From positions 1 to 64,000 of the forward strand of contig NZ_NPIH01000108.1 of the NCBI RefSeq assembly GCF_012275575.1: a stretch of DNA of 64,000 nucleotides, given 5' to 3'. The number at the start of each line of letters is the position of its first letter. Position 1 is the first letter of the stretch. The position numbers were made by a program, and so were the translations under genes. Shown one piece after another: positions 17,087-25,405 of the stretch. The notes beneath the pieces are model-generated. The model worked only from the letters and a program-made list of their open reading frames with translations, was not told where the DNA came from and made no database searches. This DNA comes from Paraburkholderia sp. SG-MS1. Lineage in GTDB: Bacteria > Pseudomonadota > Gammaproteobacteria > Burkholderiales > Burkholderiaceae.

Positions 17087-17302
17087 TCCTTCACCGTGGA
17101 CGACACACTTCGGCACGCCTGCTTCATTCAGCAGACACACGAGCCGCACCGTCGTGAGCGGCGTCTGTTCCGACGCCTTGATTACGACGCTATTGCCCGT
17201 AGCGAGCGCGGGCGCGAGACTTGTCGACAGGATCATCAACGGGTGCTTGAGTGACGTCATCAGCGCGACGGCACCGAGCTCCAGCGCCACCACGTTGGGA
17301 TT
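17087..17302 (-). pseudogene. Aldehyde dehydrogenase fragment (minus strand)
   Basis: The translation contains SLAPALATGNSVVIKASEQT then PLTTVRLVCLLNEAGVPKCV and VHGEG. This is the APALAAGNxVVxKPSExTP block and the following GxPxGVxNVVxGxG block of aldehyde dehydrogenases, with several substitutions. An NPNVVALELG piece just before it resembles a more C-terminal ALDH motif (LELGGK), so the order is scrambled. The catalytic Cys region is absent. Confidence 0.55.
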
Positions 17303-17680
17303 CTGCGTGAAAAACCGCGCTACCTGCTGACGGTCCCCTCCTGGTTCTCTTCTGGGACAATCTGCTCGGCAATCGCTTCTTTGGCCGTCTTCGGTTTCTT
17401 TTCGCTCGTCGTTCCGCGTGCGCCGCATGTCCCTGTTAGGGGCTGTCAGGCAAACGATGCCACCAGTATTCGCCTCCTGCAAGCCTGAGCCTCAGCGTCC
17501 GGGTGGGCGTCGCCGCTTTGGCTGCGCTGACCGATGACCTCACGTCTATCCGGGTTGTCGTCGACCTGATGCTTTGAGAATCTGGTGGCCAGGTCGCCCT
17601 ACGACCGCGGCTAGTGCGGACCTGACATGGCCGGTCTCGCTCGGCTCAAGCCGCTTCCTGGAGGGGCACACCGGCGCACT

Positions 17681-18802
17681 TTACGAAACGGCGAGCCAGC
17701 GCCTCTCCTTCGAGGACTGAATAGCGGTGTCGATGATTTTCTGAATTTCCCATGCCTCGCGGAAATCAGGCCCCTTCTGCTCACCGCCCGCAATGGCCCG
17801 CAGAAAATCGGCAACTTCGATCGTTTTGAGTTCGTTGAAACCGAGCTGGTGCCCAGGCGCCACAATGAAGTTCCCGTATGGCGCGTGTTGCGGTCCCGCC
17901 TCGATGCGGACAAATCCTGCCTCTCGCGGATTTGCACCGGCACGATAGAAATGCAGTTCGTTCAGGCGTTCCTGCGAAAACACGAGCGTTCCCTTCGTGC
18001 CCGTCACTTCGAAACCCAGTTGCATCTTCCTGCCGAGCGCGACCCAGTTCGCCTCGATGCTGCCGCTGCAGCCGCGTTCGAATCGAACGATCGCCCGACC
18101 GATGTCGTCGACCTCGACCTTCCTTCGCTCGGCCGCCCCCGGACTGACCGGCCGGCTCCCCACAACCGTCCTCAGATCGGCGATCACCTCCACGATCGGC
18201 CCCAGCAGGAAGCGCGACATTCCGATGATATGGCTACCGATATCGGCAATCGCCCCGCCGCCGCCCGACGGATCCACGCGCCAGTTGTATGGCACGTCGG
18301 CGTCGGCCATGTAGTCTTCAGCATGAATGCCGCGAAAACTCACGATGTCCCCGAGTTCGCCTGCCACGATCATGGAGCGTGCGAGACCCAGAATCGGGTT
18401 CTTGATGTAGTTGAAGCCCACCTGTGTCACCACCCCGGCGGCCTCCGCGGCCTCCATCATGATCTTCGCGTCCGCAGCGCGCGGCGCAATAGGCTTCTCG
18501 CAATGCACGTGCTTGCCCGCAGCGATCGCCGCGAGCGCCTGCTCCTTGTGCACCCGATTGGGCGTCGTGATAGATACCACCTCAACGGCGGGATCGGTGA
18601 CGAGTGACTTCCAGTCCGAGCTCGCTCGCGCAAATCCGAACTGCGCCGCAGCGCGTTTCGCGGCGTCTTCGTCAATATCGGCGACCGCAACGAGTTTCGG
18701 ACGGAGCGATTCCGGAAACACGCCCGCCACCGCGCGATAGGCCAGAGCGTGGGTCTTTCCCATGAACCCGGTCCCGATGATTCCAACGCCAATTTCTTGC
18801 AT
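17681..18802 (-). CDS. Gfo/Idh/MocA family NAD(P)-dependent oxidoreductase
   Basis: 373 aa. The N-terminal Rossmann fold starts at once (GVGIIGTGFMGKTHA, GxGxxG), and the family signature CEKPIAP is near residue 100 with its substrate Lys. The C-terminal sugar-binding fold includes GGGGAIADIGSHIIG with the usual Asp/His pair. It oxidises a cyclitol or sugar hydroxyl. It is last in a run with MocE- and MocD-like genes, which suggests oxidation of an inosose or scyllo-inosamine after rhizopine demethylation, the role of MocA. It could instead be a general inositol-type dehydrogenase. The 250-bp gap to the Rieske gene contains an eroded reading frame. Confidence 0.85.
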   Translation of the reverse strand: MQEIGVGIIGTGFMGKTHALAYRAVAGVFPESLRPKLVAVADIDEDAAKRAAAQFGFARASSDWKSLVTDPAVEVVSITTPNRVHKEQALAAIAAGKHVHCEKPIAPRAADAKIMMEAAEAAGVVTQVGFNYIKNPILGLARSMIVAGELGDIVSFRGIHAEDYMADADVPYNWRVDPSGGGGAIADIGSHIIGMSRFLLGPIVEVIADLRTVVGSRPVSPGAAERRKVEVDDIGRAIVRFERGCSGSIEANWVALGRKMQLGFEVTGTKGTLVFSQERLNELHFYRAGANPREAGFVRIEAGPQHAPYGNFIVAPGHQLGFNELKTIEVADFLRAIAGGEQKGPDFREAWEIQKIIDTAIQSSKERRWLAVS

Positions 18803-18940
18803 GATTGATTCACCCGTATGTTTTCGGACCTGACGAGATTCAATGTTCTTGGCGCGCAGTTGGCGAGTCGCAACGCCTGACGGCCGTCCCTTGGAGTTAC
18901 CGGCATCGTTGCGCCCTCGCGTAGCGCAGTCAGAAGCGCA

Positions 18941-19048
18941 TCAAAACGGGCCCTCTGCTGACTTCGGCATGGGCACCGACACGACATCCGCCTGAGCGAG
19001 CGCCTGGCGCAGATCGTGACCGGCGTGACACCGCATGCTATCGGCCAT
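18941..19048 (-). pseudogene. Short remnant frame after the Rieske gene
   Basis: 35 codons starting 4 bp after the Rieske stop; the part ALAQADVVSVPMPKSAEGPF resembles the cofactor-loop region of 2-hydroxyacid dehydrogenases (xxDVVSLHxPLTPET). It may be a leftover of a gene that once lay between mocE and the oxidoreductase. Weak support. Confidence 0.22.
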
Positions 19049-19052
19049 CACC

Positions 19053-19379
19053 CTATCGGCCGCCATCGCGTCGGACTTCGATCAGAATGCGACCGGCTTC
19101 AACCTTCGCAGGATAGGTCTGCAGCTTTTCGCACACCGGCGCGCACAGCGGTCGGCCATCGCGGACGTCGAAGCGGCCATTGTGCTTCGGACACTCGATC
19201 ACGAAACCCATCACGAGCCCATCGCTCAGGTGGACCTGTTCATGGGTGCATAATCCATCGCTTGCGTAGACACCGTCGTCGATCCGATAGATCGCATACG
19301 TATGGCCTGCGTGATCAAAGCGCATGACATCTTCGTCTTCTATATCGTCCAGTGCTGCTGCATCGATCCACTGTGTCAT
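19053..19379 (-). CDS. mocE: Rieske [2Fe-2S] ferredoxin, MocE-like
   Basis: 108 aa single Rieske domain. The cluster motifs are LCTHEQVHL (C-x-H) near residue 43 and CPKHNGRFD (C-x-x-H) near residue 63. It carries electrons to an oxygenase. It sits 33 bp after the MocD-like desaturase. In rhizobia MocD (desaturase-like oxygenase), MocE (this ferredoxin type) and MocF (reductase) together demethylate the rhizopine 3-O-methyl-scyllo-inosamine. No MocF-like reductase is present in the window. Confidence 0.8.
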   Translation of the reverse strand: MTQWIDAAALDDIEDEDVMRFDHAGHTYAIYRIDDGVYASDGLCTHEQVHLSDGLVMGFVIECPKHNGRFDVRDGRPLCAPVCEKLQTYPAKVEAGRILIEVRRDGGR

Positions 19380-19412
19380 CTTGTCTCCCTCGTGTTGTGA
19401 GTTCGCGCCGGG

Positions 19413-20495
19413 TCAAGCTTGCGCACTACTGGGCACCGGCCGCACGACCGCATACGACGGGTCACGCGTCTGCCGTATCAGCGCTGGAATGATTTCCGCG
19501 TACGCAGCCAGGCTACTGCGATACGGCGGCGGCATGTCCGCCTTCACCACCTCATGCAATTGCGGCAACGCATGGAACGGCACCATCGGAAACATGTGAT
19601 GTTCGACGTGATAGTTCATGTTCCAGTAGAGAAAGCGGAACAGCGGATTCATCATCACCGTGCGGCAATTGCGCCGATGATCGAGCACGTTCTCCGGCAT
19701 GCCGGCGTGCTGGGTAAGACCGAAGTAGAGATAGAGCCACGCACCGTACAGGCTCGGCAAGCCGACATAGAGCAGCGGTAACACCGACCGCAAACCGATG
19801 CACGCAGCCATCACGAGTGCGTAGACGCTCAGACTGAGGCGAGCCTCACGGACCACTTTCGGCCATTCGCAGGCAGGGACGAAGGTCTCTTCTGCCGCGC
19901 CGACATGGCCGAATGCCGCGCTGACCATCTTCGGGAGTTCGTGAAAGACGTGCTTGAGCGCGAACACGTTGAGCGCGAGTGCAAGCCAGTCGGTGGGCCG
20001 GGGTGCGGCAATTTCCGGATCACGCCCGACAACAAGCGTATCCGTGTGGTGGCGAGCATGGCTCCAACGCCAGACCGTCGCGCGGCGGAACACCTGGAAC
20101 GATGCGATCTGGTAAAGCAGATCGTTCATCCAGCGCGTCCTGAACGCCGTACCGTGGCCCGACTCATGCCAACGAGAATCGGCGGGACTGCAATAGAGTG
20201 TGCCGTACAGGAAAAACGCCGGCATCGCCCACCACGAATGCGCGTGCCAGGCCCATCCGGCGAGGACGCCGCTTGCGATGATCGCCGCGTACCAGAGCAA
20301 CGTGTCGCAGATCGCGCGCGCGTCGCTGCGCTGCATCAATTGCTTCATCACCGGCCGGGCCACCGGACTCCTGTACCACTGCGCATTGACAAGGCCTGCG
20401 GCACGCGCGCGCTCGCCCGCCCCGCCGACCAGCCGGTAAGCGTCGCGCGCTGCAGAAGGTCCATATGCTTTTGTGTTTTCGTCCGTATCGCTCAC
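19413..20495 (-). CDS. mocD: Membrane di-iron oxygenase of the fatty-acid desaturase family, MocD-like
   Basis: 360 aa. Three His boxes of the membrane di-iron family are visible: HESGHG (near 125), HARHH (near 165) and YHVEHH (near 300), with paired hydrophobic segments between them, so it is an integral inner-membrane oxygenase. With the adjacent Rieske protein it fits rhizopine O-demethylase MocDE better than a lipid desaturase. A GTG at 20495 follows CAGGAG at seven bases and is preferred; in-frame ATGs at 20501 and 20549 are alternatives. It is divergent from a truncated LacI-type gene, its likely former regulator. Confidence 0.78.
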   Translation of the reverse strand: MSDTDENTKAYGPSAARDAYRLVGGAGERARAAGLVNAQWYRSPVARPVMKQLMQRSDARAICDTLLWYAAIIASGVLAGWAWHAHSWWAMPAFFLYGTLYCSPADSRWHESGHGTAFRTRWMNDLLYQIASFQVFRRATVWRWSHARHHTDTLVVGRDPEIAAPRPTDWLALALNVFALKHVFHELPKMVSAAFGHVGAAEETFVPACEWPKVVREARLSLSVYALVMAACIGLRSVLPLLYVGLPSLYGAWLYLYFGLTQHAGMPENVLDHRRNCRTVMMNPLFRFLYWNMNYHVEHHMFPMVPFHALPQLHEVVKADMPPPYRSSLAAYAEIIPALIRQTRDPSYAVVRPVPSSAQA

Positions 20496-20670
20496 CCGCA
20501 TCTCCTGTCTCATTGGGCGCCGTTCCGAACGATGCGGCGCTTCATCCAAGAAAAGTAGTCGATAGGACGAGGTGCCTCAAAGGGAAGATTGACGAAATTC
20601 GTTATTTTTATAGGGTAGGAAGCGTCAGCGTCGTGAGATCTCCCAGCACGGACGGCAGTGGGAGGGCAAC

Positions 20671-20892
20671 GTGGCACACGAAACGCCATCGCGATGGCGT
20701 AAGCGCACTGCACGAATCGTCGAGATCGCAAAGCTCGCCGGAGTCAGCACGACGCCGGTAGACCGCGTACTGAACGAACGCGGCAGCGGACGGAGTCGGC
20801 CCAGGAGTCAAGTCGATAGGCAATTTCGACCCGTTGGGACATTCGGCAAGGGCCAATCGAATGACGGCTCAAGCGCGAATGGCGAACGTTGA
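20671..20892 (+). pseudogene. Truncated LacI-family regulator (DNA-binding domain only)
   Basis: The frame contains IVEIAKLAGVSTTPVDRVLN, the LacI helix-turn-helix and hinge start, then loses similarity after ERGSGRSRPRSQ and stops at 20892. The ligand-binding domain is gone. It is divergent from the moc-like genes, the usual place for their repressor, so loss could leave them unregulated. Confidence 0.65.
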
Positions 20893-20911
20893 ATACTGTC
20901 GTCTCATCGCG

Positions 20912-21487
20912 CTATCGGGTGTGCGCGCCGCGCAGGGCCTCGATAACCAGGCGGACGGCGAGCGAAGATTGGCGACGCGTCGCATAGTAGGCATGATGAC
21001 CTGTAAATGTCGGAAACCATTCTTCCAGAACCCAGCAAAGCCGGCCGGCCTTCACGTCTGGCTCCGCGAGCGCTTTGGGAATGTAGGCGAGACCAAAGCC
21101 TTTTAGCGCTGCGTCTAGCATCTGATACGAATTATTAAAAACAAGTTGACCACTCACTTTGATTTCCATGCGACGCCGGCCTTTGTGAAGCTCCCATGGC
21201 ATGAGTGAGTCTCTGGTCGGCAACCTCAGGTTGATGCAGTTATGGGCGACGAGATCCTGCGGGGCGGTCGGCGCAGATCTTCGGTTCAGATACTCGGGTG
21301 TGGCGACGATCGCCAGCGTTTCGTCCGGTGCAATCCGCACAGCGATCATGTCCTTTTCAACTTGATCTCCCAAACGTACGCCCACATCAAAACGCTCCTC
21401 CACGATATTGGACAGGCCGTAGTCGTTAATTATTTCGATGCGCAGTTCCGGCCGTTCGCGCAGAAGATGTTGAAGCTTCGGCCAGTT
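20912..21487 (-). pseudogene. LysR-type regulator lacking its N-terminal DNA-binding domain
   Basis: The C-terminal effector domain is preserved: RERPELRIEII, then VEERFDVGVRLG, DETLAIVATPEYL, DLVAHNCINLRLP and a normal end. Upstream of about 21487 the sequence no longer codes for a LysR protein; it becomes an SsuA-like gene in the opposite direction. The helix-turn-helix is missing, so the product cannot regulate. An in-frame ATG at 21403 would make a 163-aa fragment. Confidence 0.75.
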
Positions 21488-21794
21488 CTATATCGGGACG
21501 CGTGAATTCGCGCAGCAGCATCCGGCGGCTTTGCGACTGCTGTTCGACGTGCTGGACCGGCAAACGGCAAACGAGCTCGCGCATCCGGAGCAAACGATCG
21601 CTTTCCTGTCGCGCAGTACCGGCGTGCCAACGGACGTGTGGACGAAGGCGCTCCCGCGCCTCGAATGGGGCGTGCACTACCCGTTGACGAATGACGTCAT
21701 CGCCGCCCAGCAGGCGACCGCCGACCTCGCCTATCGCAGTTCGATCATCCCGAAGCAGGTGAACGTCAAAGATGTGATCGTGAACATTCGATAG
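21488..21794 (+). pseudogene. C-terminal fragment of an SsuA/TauA-like sulfonate-binding protein
   Basis: Reading from FYIGTREFAQQHPAALRLLF through EQTIAFLSRSTGVPTDVWTK to SIIPKQVNVKDVIVNIR, this is the last third of an aliphatic-sulfonate-type binding protein. The pattern closely parallels the intact protein at 51430-52383 (GLIPKKVDVRDIVW). The N-terminal two thirds are missing, and the break abuts the LysR fragment on the other strand. Confidence 0.72.
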
Positions 21795-21872
21795 CGTCAC
21801 GCAGAACTTAGATACTCCGTCAGTCTGGTTGATGCTTATTCTTTTGTTCATCTGCGGCGCAGAGCAAACCCC

Positions 21873-23621
21873 TTAAGCCCGCATCAGTTCAAGCGGCCGG
21901 TCCGACCCTCGCAACGAGCGCGACGCGGCCATCAACTCACGAGTGTACGCATGCTGCGGACAGACAAAGACGCGCTCCGTCTTCCCCGCCTCCACAACCC
22001 TCCCTTCCTTGAACACGAGCACGCGATCGGCGAGATGACGCACGACGTCCAGGTCGTGCGAAATGAACAGCAGAGACATACCGAGCCGCACCTGCAACGA
22101 GCCCAGTAAATCCAGCACCTGAGCCTGCACATACACGTCGAGCGCCGAAACCGGTTCGTCGCACACGATCAAAGCGGGCTCGGGCGCAATCGCTCGCGCA
22201 ATGGCCACGCGTTGACGTTGTCCTCCGGAGAGCGTCGAGGGCTGCCGTCCGAGATAGCCTGCGTCGAGTCCTACCTGTTCGAGCAATTCGACACTCCGCT
22301 CGATCACCGCGTGTTTCGACAGCTTCGACGAGAACAACGCTTCCTCCAGTAATTGCTGCACACTGTGCCTGGGATCGAACGAACTGAGTGGGTCTTGCGG
22401 AATATATTGAAGACGAGTCCGTAATGCGTGACGCGCACCTTCCTTGAAATCCACGCCGTTCCAATGCGTGCCGAGGAAATCGACAGTGCCCGCCGAGGGC
22501 GTGGCGAGTCCGAGCACGATATTCGCACAAGTGCTTTTCCCTGACCCGGACTCGCCGACGATCCCCACCACCTCGCCTTTGCGTACGTCGAACGATACGT
22601 CGTCGAGTGCGGTGAATACATTGCGGCTGGCTGCGCCACGCTTTGCATAGTATTTGCCGATCGCATCGACCTTCAGCACGAGTTCGTCCGATGGCGCCGG
22701 CCGGGCTGGCAGAGGTTCCCGAAAAATAGTCGATTCGCGGCCTCCGCTCGCGCCTCGCGCGTCGGTCACCATCCGCGCTGACGCGAGCTTGTGCCCGCGC
22801 GACTGCGCAGATGGCTGGGCCGCGAGCAATTGCCGCGTATAGGGATGAGACGGCCGGCTCAGTACGTTTTCGGTCGTGCCGCTATCGACCACTTCGCCCC
22901 GATGCATCACCAATACGCGGTCGGCGATATCCGCCACCACCGCGAGATCGTGCGAGATCAGCAACACGCCAATGCCGTCGCGCAAACGGGCCGCCAAAAC
23001 CGAGAGGATCTGCATCTGCACCGTCACATCGAGCGCTGTGGTGGGCTCGTCGGCGATGACGAGTTTCGGCCCCGCCGCAATCGCCGACGCGATCAACGCA
23101 CGCTGACGCAAGCCGCCCGACAATTCATGCGCATATTGATGCACACGCCGCTCGGGTTCGGCAATCCCCACGTCGCTCATGACAGCCCGCAAACGCGCCG
23201 AACGCTCGCCGCGCGAGCGTAGCCCAGCGTGCAATGCAACAGACTCGCCGATCTCCGCGCCAATCGTCCTCAATGGATCGAGCGACACGAGCGCGTCCTG
23301 CATGACGAGTCCCGCAAACGCACCGCGTAGCGCACGCCAGTCGCGTTCCCGAAAGCTCAGCGCCGAGCGGCCCTCGATATCGAAGCGTTGCGCATCGATC
23401 TGCGCACCTTGTCCGGCGAGACCGATCAGACTGCGAGCGGTCAGGCTTTTGCCAGAACCGGACTCACCGACCAGCGCGACGCATTCGCCCGCGTGTATCG
23501 ACAGATCGACGCCACATACCAGGGGCTTACCTTCATTGGCATGCGGAAAACGGATGTTCAGCCCGCGTATATCGACGAGCAACTGCGGATTCAGATGCAG
23601 GTGCCGTATATCGGTTTTCAT
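21873..23621 (-). CDS. Two-domain ABC ATPase, DppDF/OppDF fusion type
   Basis: 582 aa with two complete nucleotide-binding domains. The first has Walker A GESGSGKS near residue 57, signature LSGGLRQR and Walker B KLVIADEP. The second has Walker A GESGSGKS near residue 355, signature LSGGQRQR and Walker B ALIVCDEP. Such fusions power uptake of peptides, nickel or, in sulfur islands, organosulfur compounds. The ATG overlaps the permease stop (ATGA). Last gene of a four-gene transporter operon starting at 27064. Confidence 0.9.
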   Translation of the reverse strand: MKTDIRHLHLNPQLLVDIRGLNIRFPHANEGKPLVCGVDLSIHAGECVALVGESGSGKSLTARSLIGLAGQGAQIDAQRFDIEGRSALSFRERDWRALRGAFAGLVMQDALVSLDPLRTIGAEIGESVALHAGLRSRGERSARLRAVMSDVGIAEPERRVHQYAHELSGGLRQRALIASAIAAGPKLVIADEPTTALDVTVQMQILSVLAARLRDGIGVLLISHDLAVVADIADRVLVMHRGEVVDSGTTENVLSRPSHPYTRQLLAAQPSAQSRGHKLASARMVTDARGASGGRESTIFREPLPARPAPSDELVLKVDAIGKYYAKRGAASRNVFTALDDVSFDVRKGEVVGIVGESGSGKSTCANIVLGLATPSAGTVDFLGTHWNGVDFKEGARHALRTRLQYIPQDPLSSFDPRHSVQQLLEEALFSSKLSKHAVIERSVELLEQVGLDAGYLGRQPSTLSGGQRQRVAIARAIAPEPALIVCDEPVSALDVYVQAQVLDLLGSLQVRLGMSLLFISHDLDVVRHLADRVLVFKEGRVVEAGKTERVFVCPQHAYTRELMAASRSLRGSDRPLELMRA

Positions 23622-24478
23622 CGCGTGCGCACTCCATAGACGCGAGACAGAAACTTGCCGATCAGCGAAAACGCCATCACGCACAGCGTAATCGCAAGGC
23701 CCGGGAACACGCTCGGCCACCACGCGACACGCAACACGTCGCGTCCTTCGGCAAGCATCACGCCCCACTCGGGCGTCGGCGGTTGAGGTCCAAGGCCGAG
23801 AAAGCTCAGGGCCGACACGGCAATAATCGCGCTGCCGATATCGATCGTGGCGATTACGGGCACCGTGGCAAGCACGTTCGGCAGAATATGCCGCATGAAC
23901 ACGCGGGCACGCGGCACGCCGTACGTCACCGCATGGGTCACGTAATCGGCTCGTCTCACGATGAGGGTTTGCGCACGCAGCACGCGTCCGAACTTCGGAA
24001 TCCCCGCGATGCCGACCGCAATCGCGATGTTCACAATCCCCTGACCGAGGAACGTGACGACGAACAACGACAGCAGGACGGGTGGAAAGGCCGACAGCAC
24101 GTCGAAGATGCGCGACGCGCCTTCATCGACTGCGCGGCCGCCGAGGCCGGCCGTCATGCCCAGCACGAGACCGATCACGAGCGCGACGATCATGCTCGAC
24201 AGACCGATGAGCAGCGAATAGCGAGCGCCGTAAATCACCCGCGCAAACACGTCGCGGCCGATTCGGTCCGTGCCGAACCAGTGCCTCGCGTCGGGTGGCT
24301 GCATCGCGTGCGCGACGTCGCTGACGAGTGGGTCATATGGCGTCACGACACGCGCAAACGCCATCGAAAACGCGAGCACGAGCAGAAACGCGATGGCGAG
24401 CCAAACCGTCAACGGAATACGCGGGACCCAACCCGCACGCGCGATCGACGAAACAGGAGAAAGCGGCACGTCGCTCAT
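23618..24478 (-). CDS. ABC transporter permease, DppC-like
   Basis: 286 aa. N-terminal membrane anchor at about 23-45, then the OppC-type N-domain motif WFGTDRIGRDVFARVIYGAR. The ATPase-contact loop is AVTYGVPRARVFMRHILPNV, and there are about six membrane segments. Coupled by ATGA to both neighbours. Confidence 0.88.
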   Translation of the reverse strand: MSDVPLSPVSSIARAGWVPRIPLTVWLAIAFLLVLAFSMAFARVVTPYDPLVSDVAHAMQPPDARHWFGTDRIGRDVFARVIYGARYSLLIGLSSMIVALVIGLVLGMTAGLGGRAVDEGASRIFDVLSAFPPVLLSLFVVTFLGQGIVNIAIAVGIAGIPKFGRVLRAQTLIVRRADYVTHAVTYGVPRARVFMRHILPNVLATVPVIATIDIGSAIIAVSALSFLGLGPQPPTPEWGVMLAEGRDVLRVAWWPSVFPGLAITLCVMAFSLIGKFLSRVYGVRTR

Positions 24479-25404
24479 GAGTTGCGCAGCCTCGGGTCGA
24501 TGAAGAGATAGGCCACGTCGAGCAACGTCGACATGGCCACGTGGACGAAAGCCGCGAGCAGAACGACGGCCAGCACGACCGGCACGTCCTGTGACGTCAC
24601 CGCAGCCAGCGTGACGCTGCCGATGCCGGGCCGCCCGAACATCTTTTCCGTAATGACCGCTCCGCCGAGCAAACCGCCAATCAACCAGCCACCGAGCGTC
24701 ACGACGGGCAGCAGCGCATGACGCAGCACGTGACGCACACGCAACGCAGCTTCGGAGACGCCACGCGAGCGCACGGTGAGCACGAACGGCTTGTCGAGCG
24801 TCGCCTCCAACGCTTCGCGCATGACTTGCGACAGCACGCCCGCCGTGGGCAGTGCGAGCGTCACTGCGGGCAGAACCAGCGAGCGCCAGCCCGCCGCACC
24901 GGAGACTGGAAAAAAACGCCAGTGAAACGAAAACGCGATCAGCAGCAACATGCCGAGCCAGAACACGGGTGTCGACGTAAAGGCGAGTTCGAGCGTCGAG
25001 GCGACGCGGCTGGCCCAGACACCGCCCCCGCCGCGCAATCCGGCCGTCGAGGTGGCAACCACCAGCGCCAGCAAGATAGCCAGCACCCCAGCCGCCACCG
25101 CGAGTTGCACGGTCGGCCAGAGCTGGCTGCCGAGGACGGCGAGCACCGGTTGCTGCAGCACAAACGAGGTGCCCAGATCGCCGTGAGCAAGGCGCAGCAG
25201 GAACTGCGCGTACTGCCAGGGCAGGCTGTGATCGAGTCCCCACTGCGCGGCGATCGACTCGCGCAGTCCCGGGTACGCGAGATCGCCCGCGAGCACGTCT
25301 TCGATACGCCCCGGCAGCGCGTGAATCGCAACGAAGGCCGCACTGGCGGCAAGCCACAGCACGAGCAGTCCGGTCAGCAGACGTGTGGCAATTTTCCTGA
25401 GCAC
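24475..25404 (-). CDS. ABC transporter permease, DppB-like
   Basis: 309 aa. First hydrophobic segment at 6-28, long periplasmic loop (about 30-95), ATPase-contact loop VRSRGVSEAALRVRHVLRHA. GTG start at 25404 with GGGAGGGTG just ahead, one base after the binding-protein stop. A longer in-frame reading to 25776 overlaps the binding-protein gene and was rejected. Confidence 0.87.
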   Translation of the reverse strand: MLRKIATRLLTGLLVLWLAASAAFVAIHALPGRIEDVLAGDLAYPGLRESIAAQWGLDHSLPWQYAQFLLRLAHGDLGTSFVLQQPVLAVLGSQLWPTVQLAVAAGVLAILLALVVATSTAGLRGGGGVWASRVASTLELAFTSTPVFWLGMLLLIAFSFHWRFFPVSGAAGWRSLVLPAVTLALPTAGVLSQVMREALEATLDKPFVLTVRSRGVSEAALRVRHVLRHALLPVVTLGGWLIGGLLGGAVITEKMFGRPGIGSVTLAAVTSQDVPVVLAVVLLAAFVHVAMSTLLDVAYLFIDPRLRNS

Positions 25405-25405
25405 G

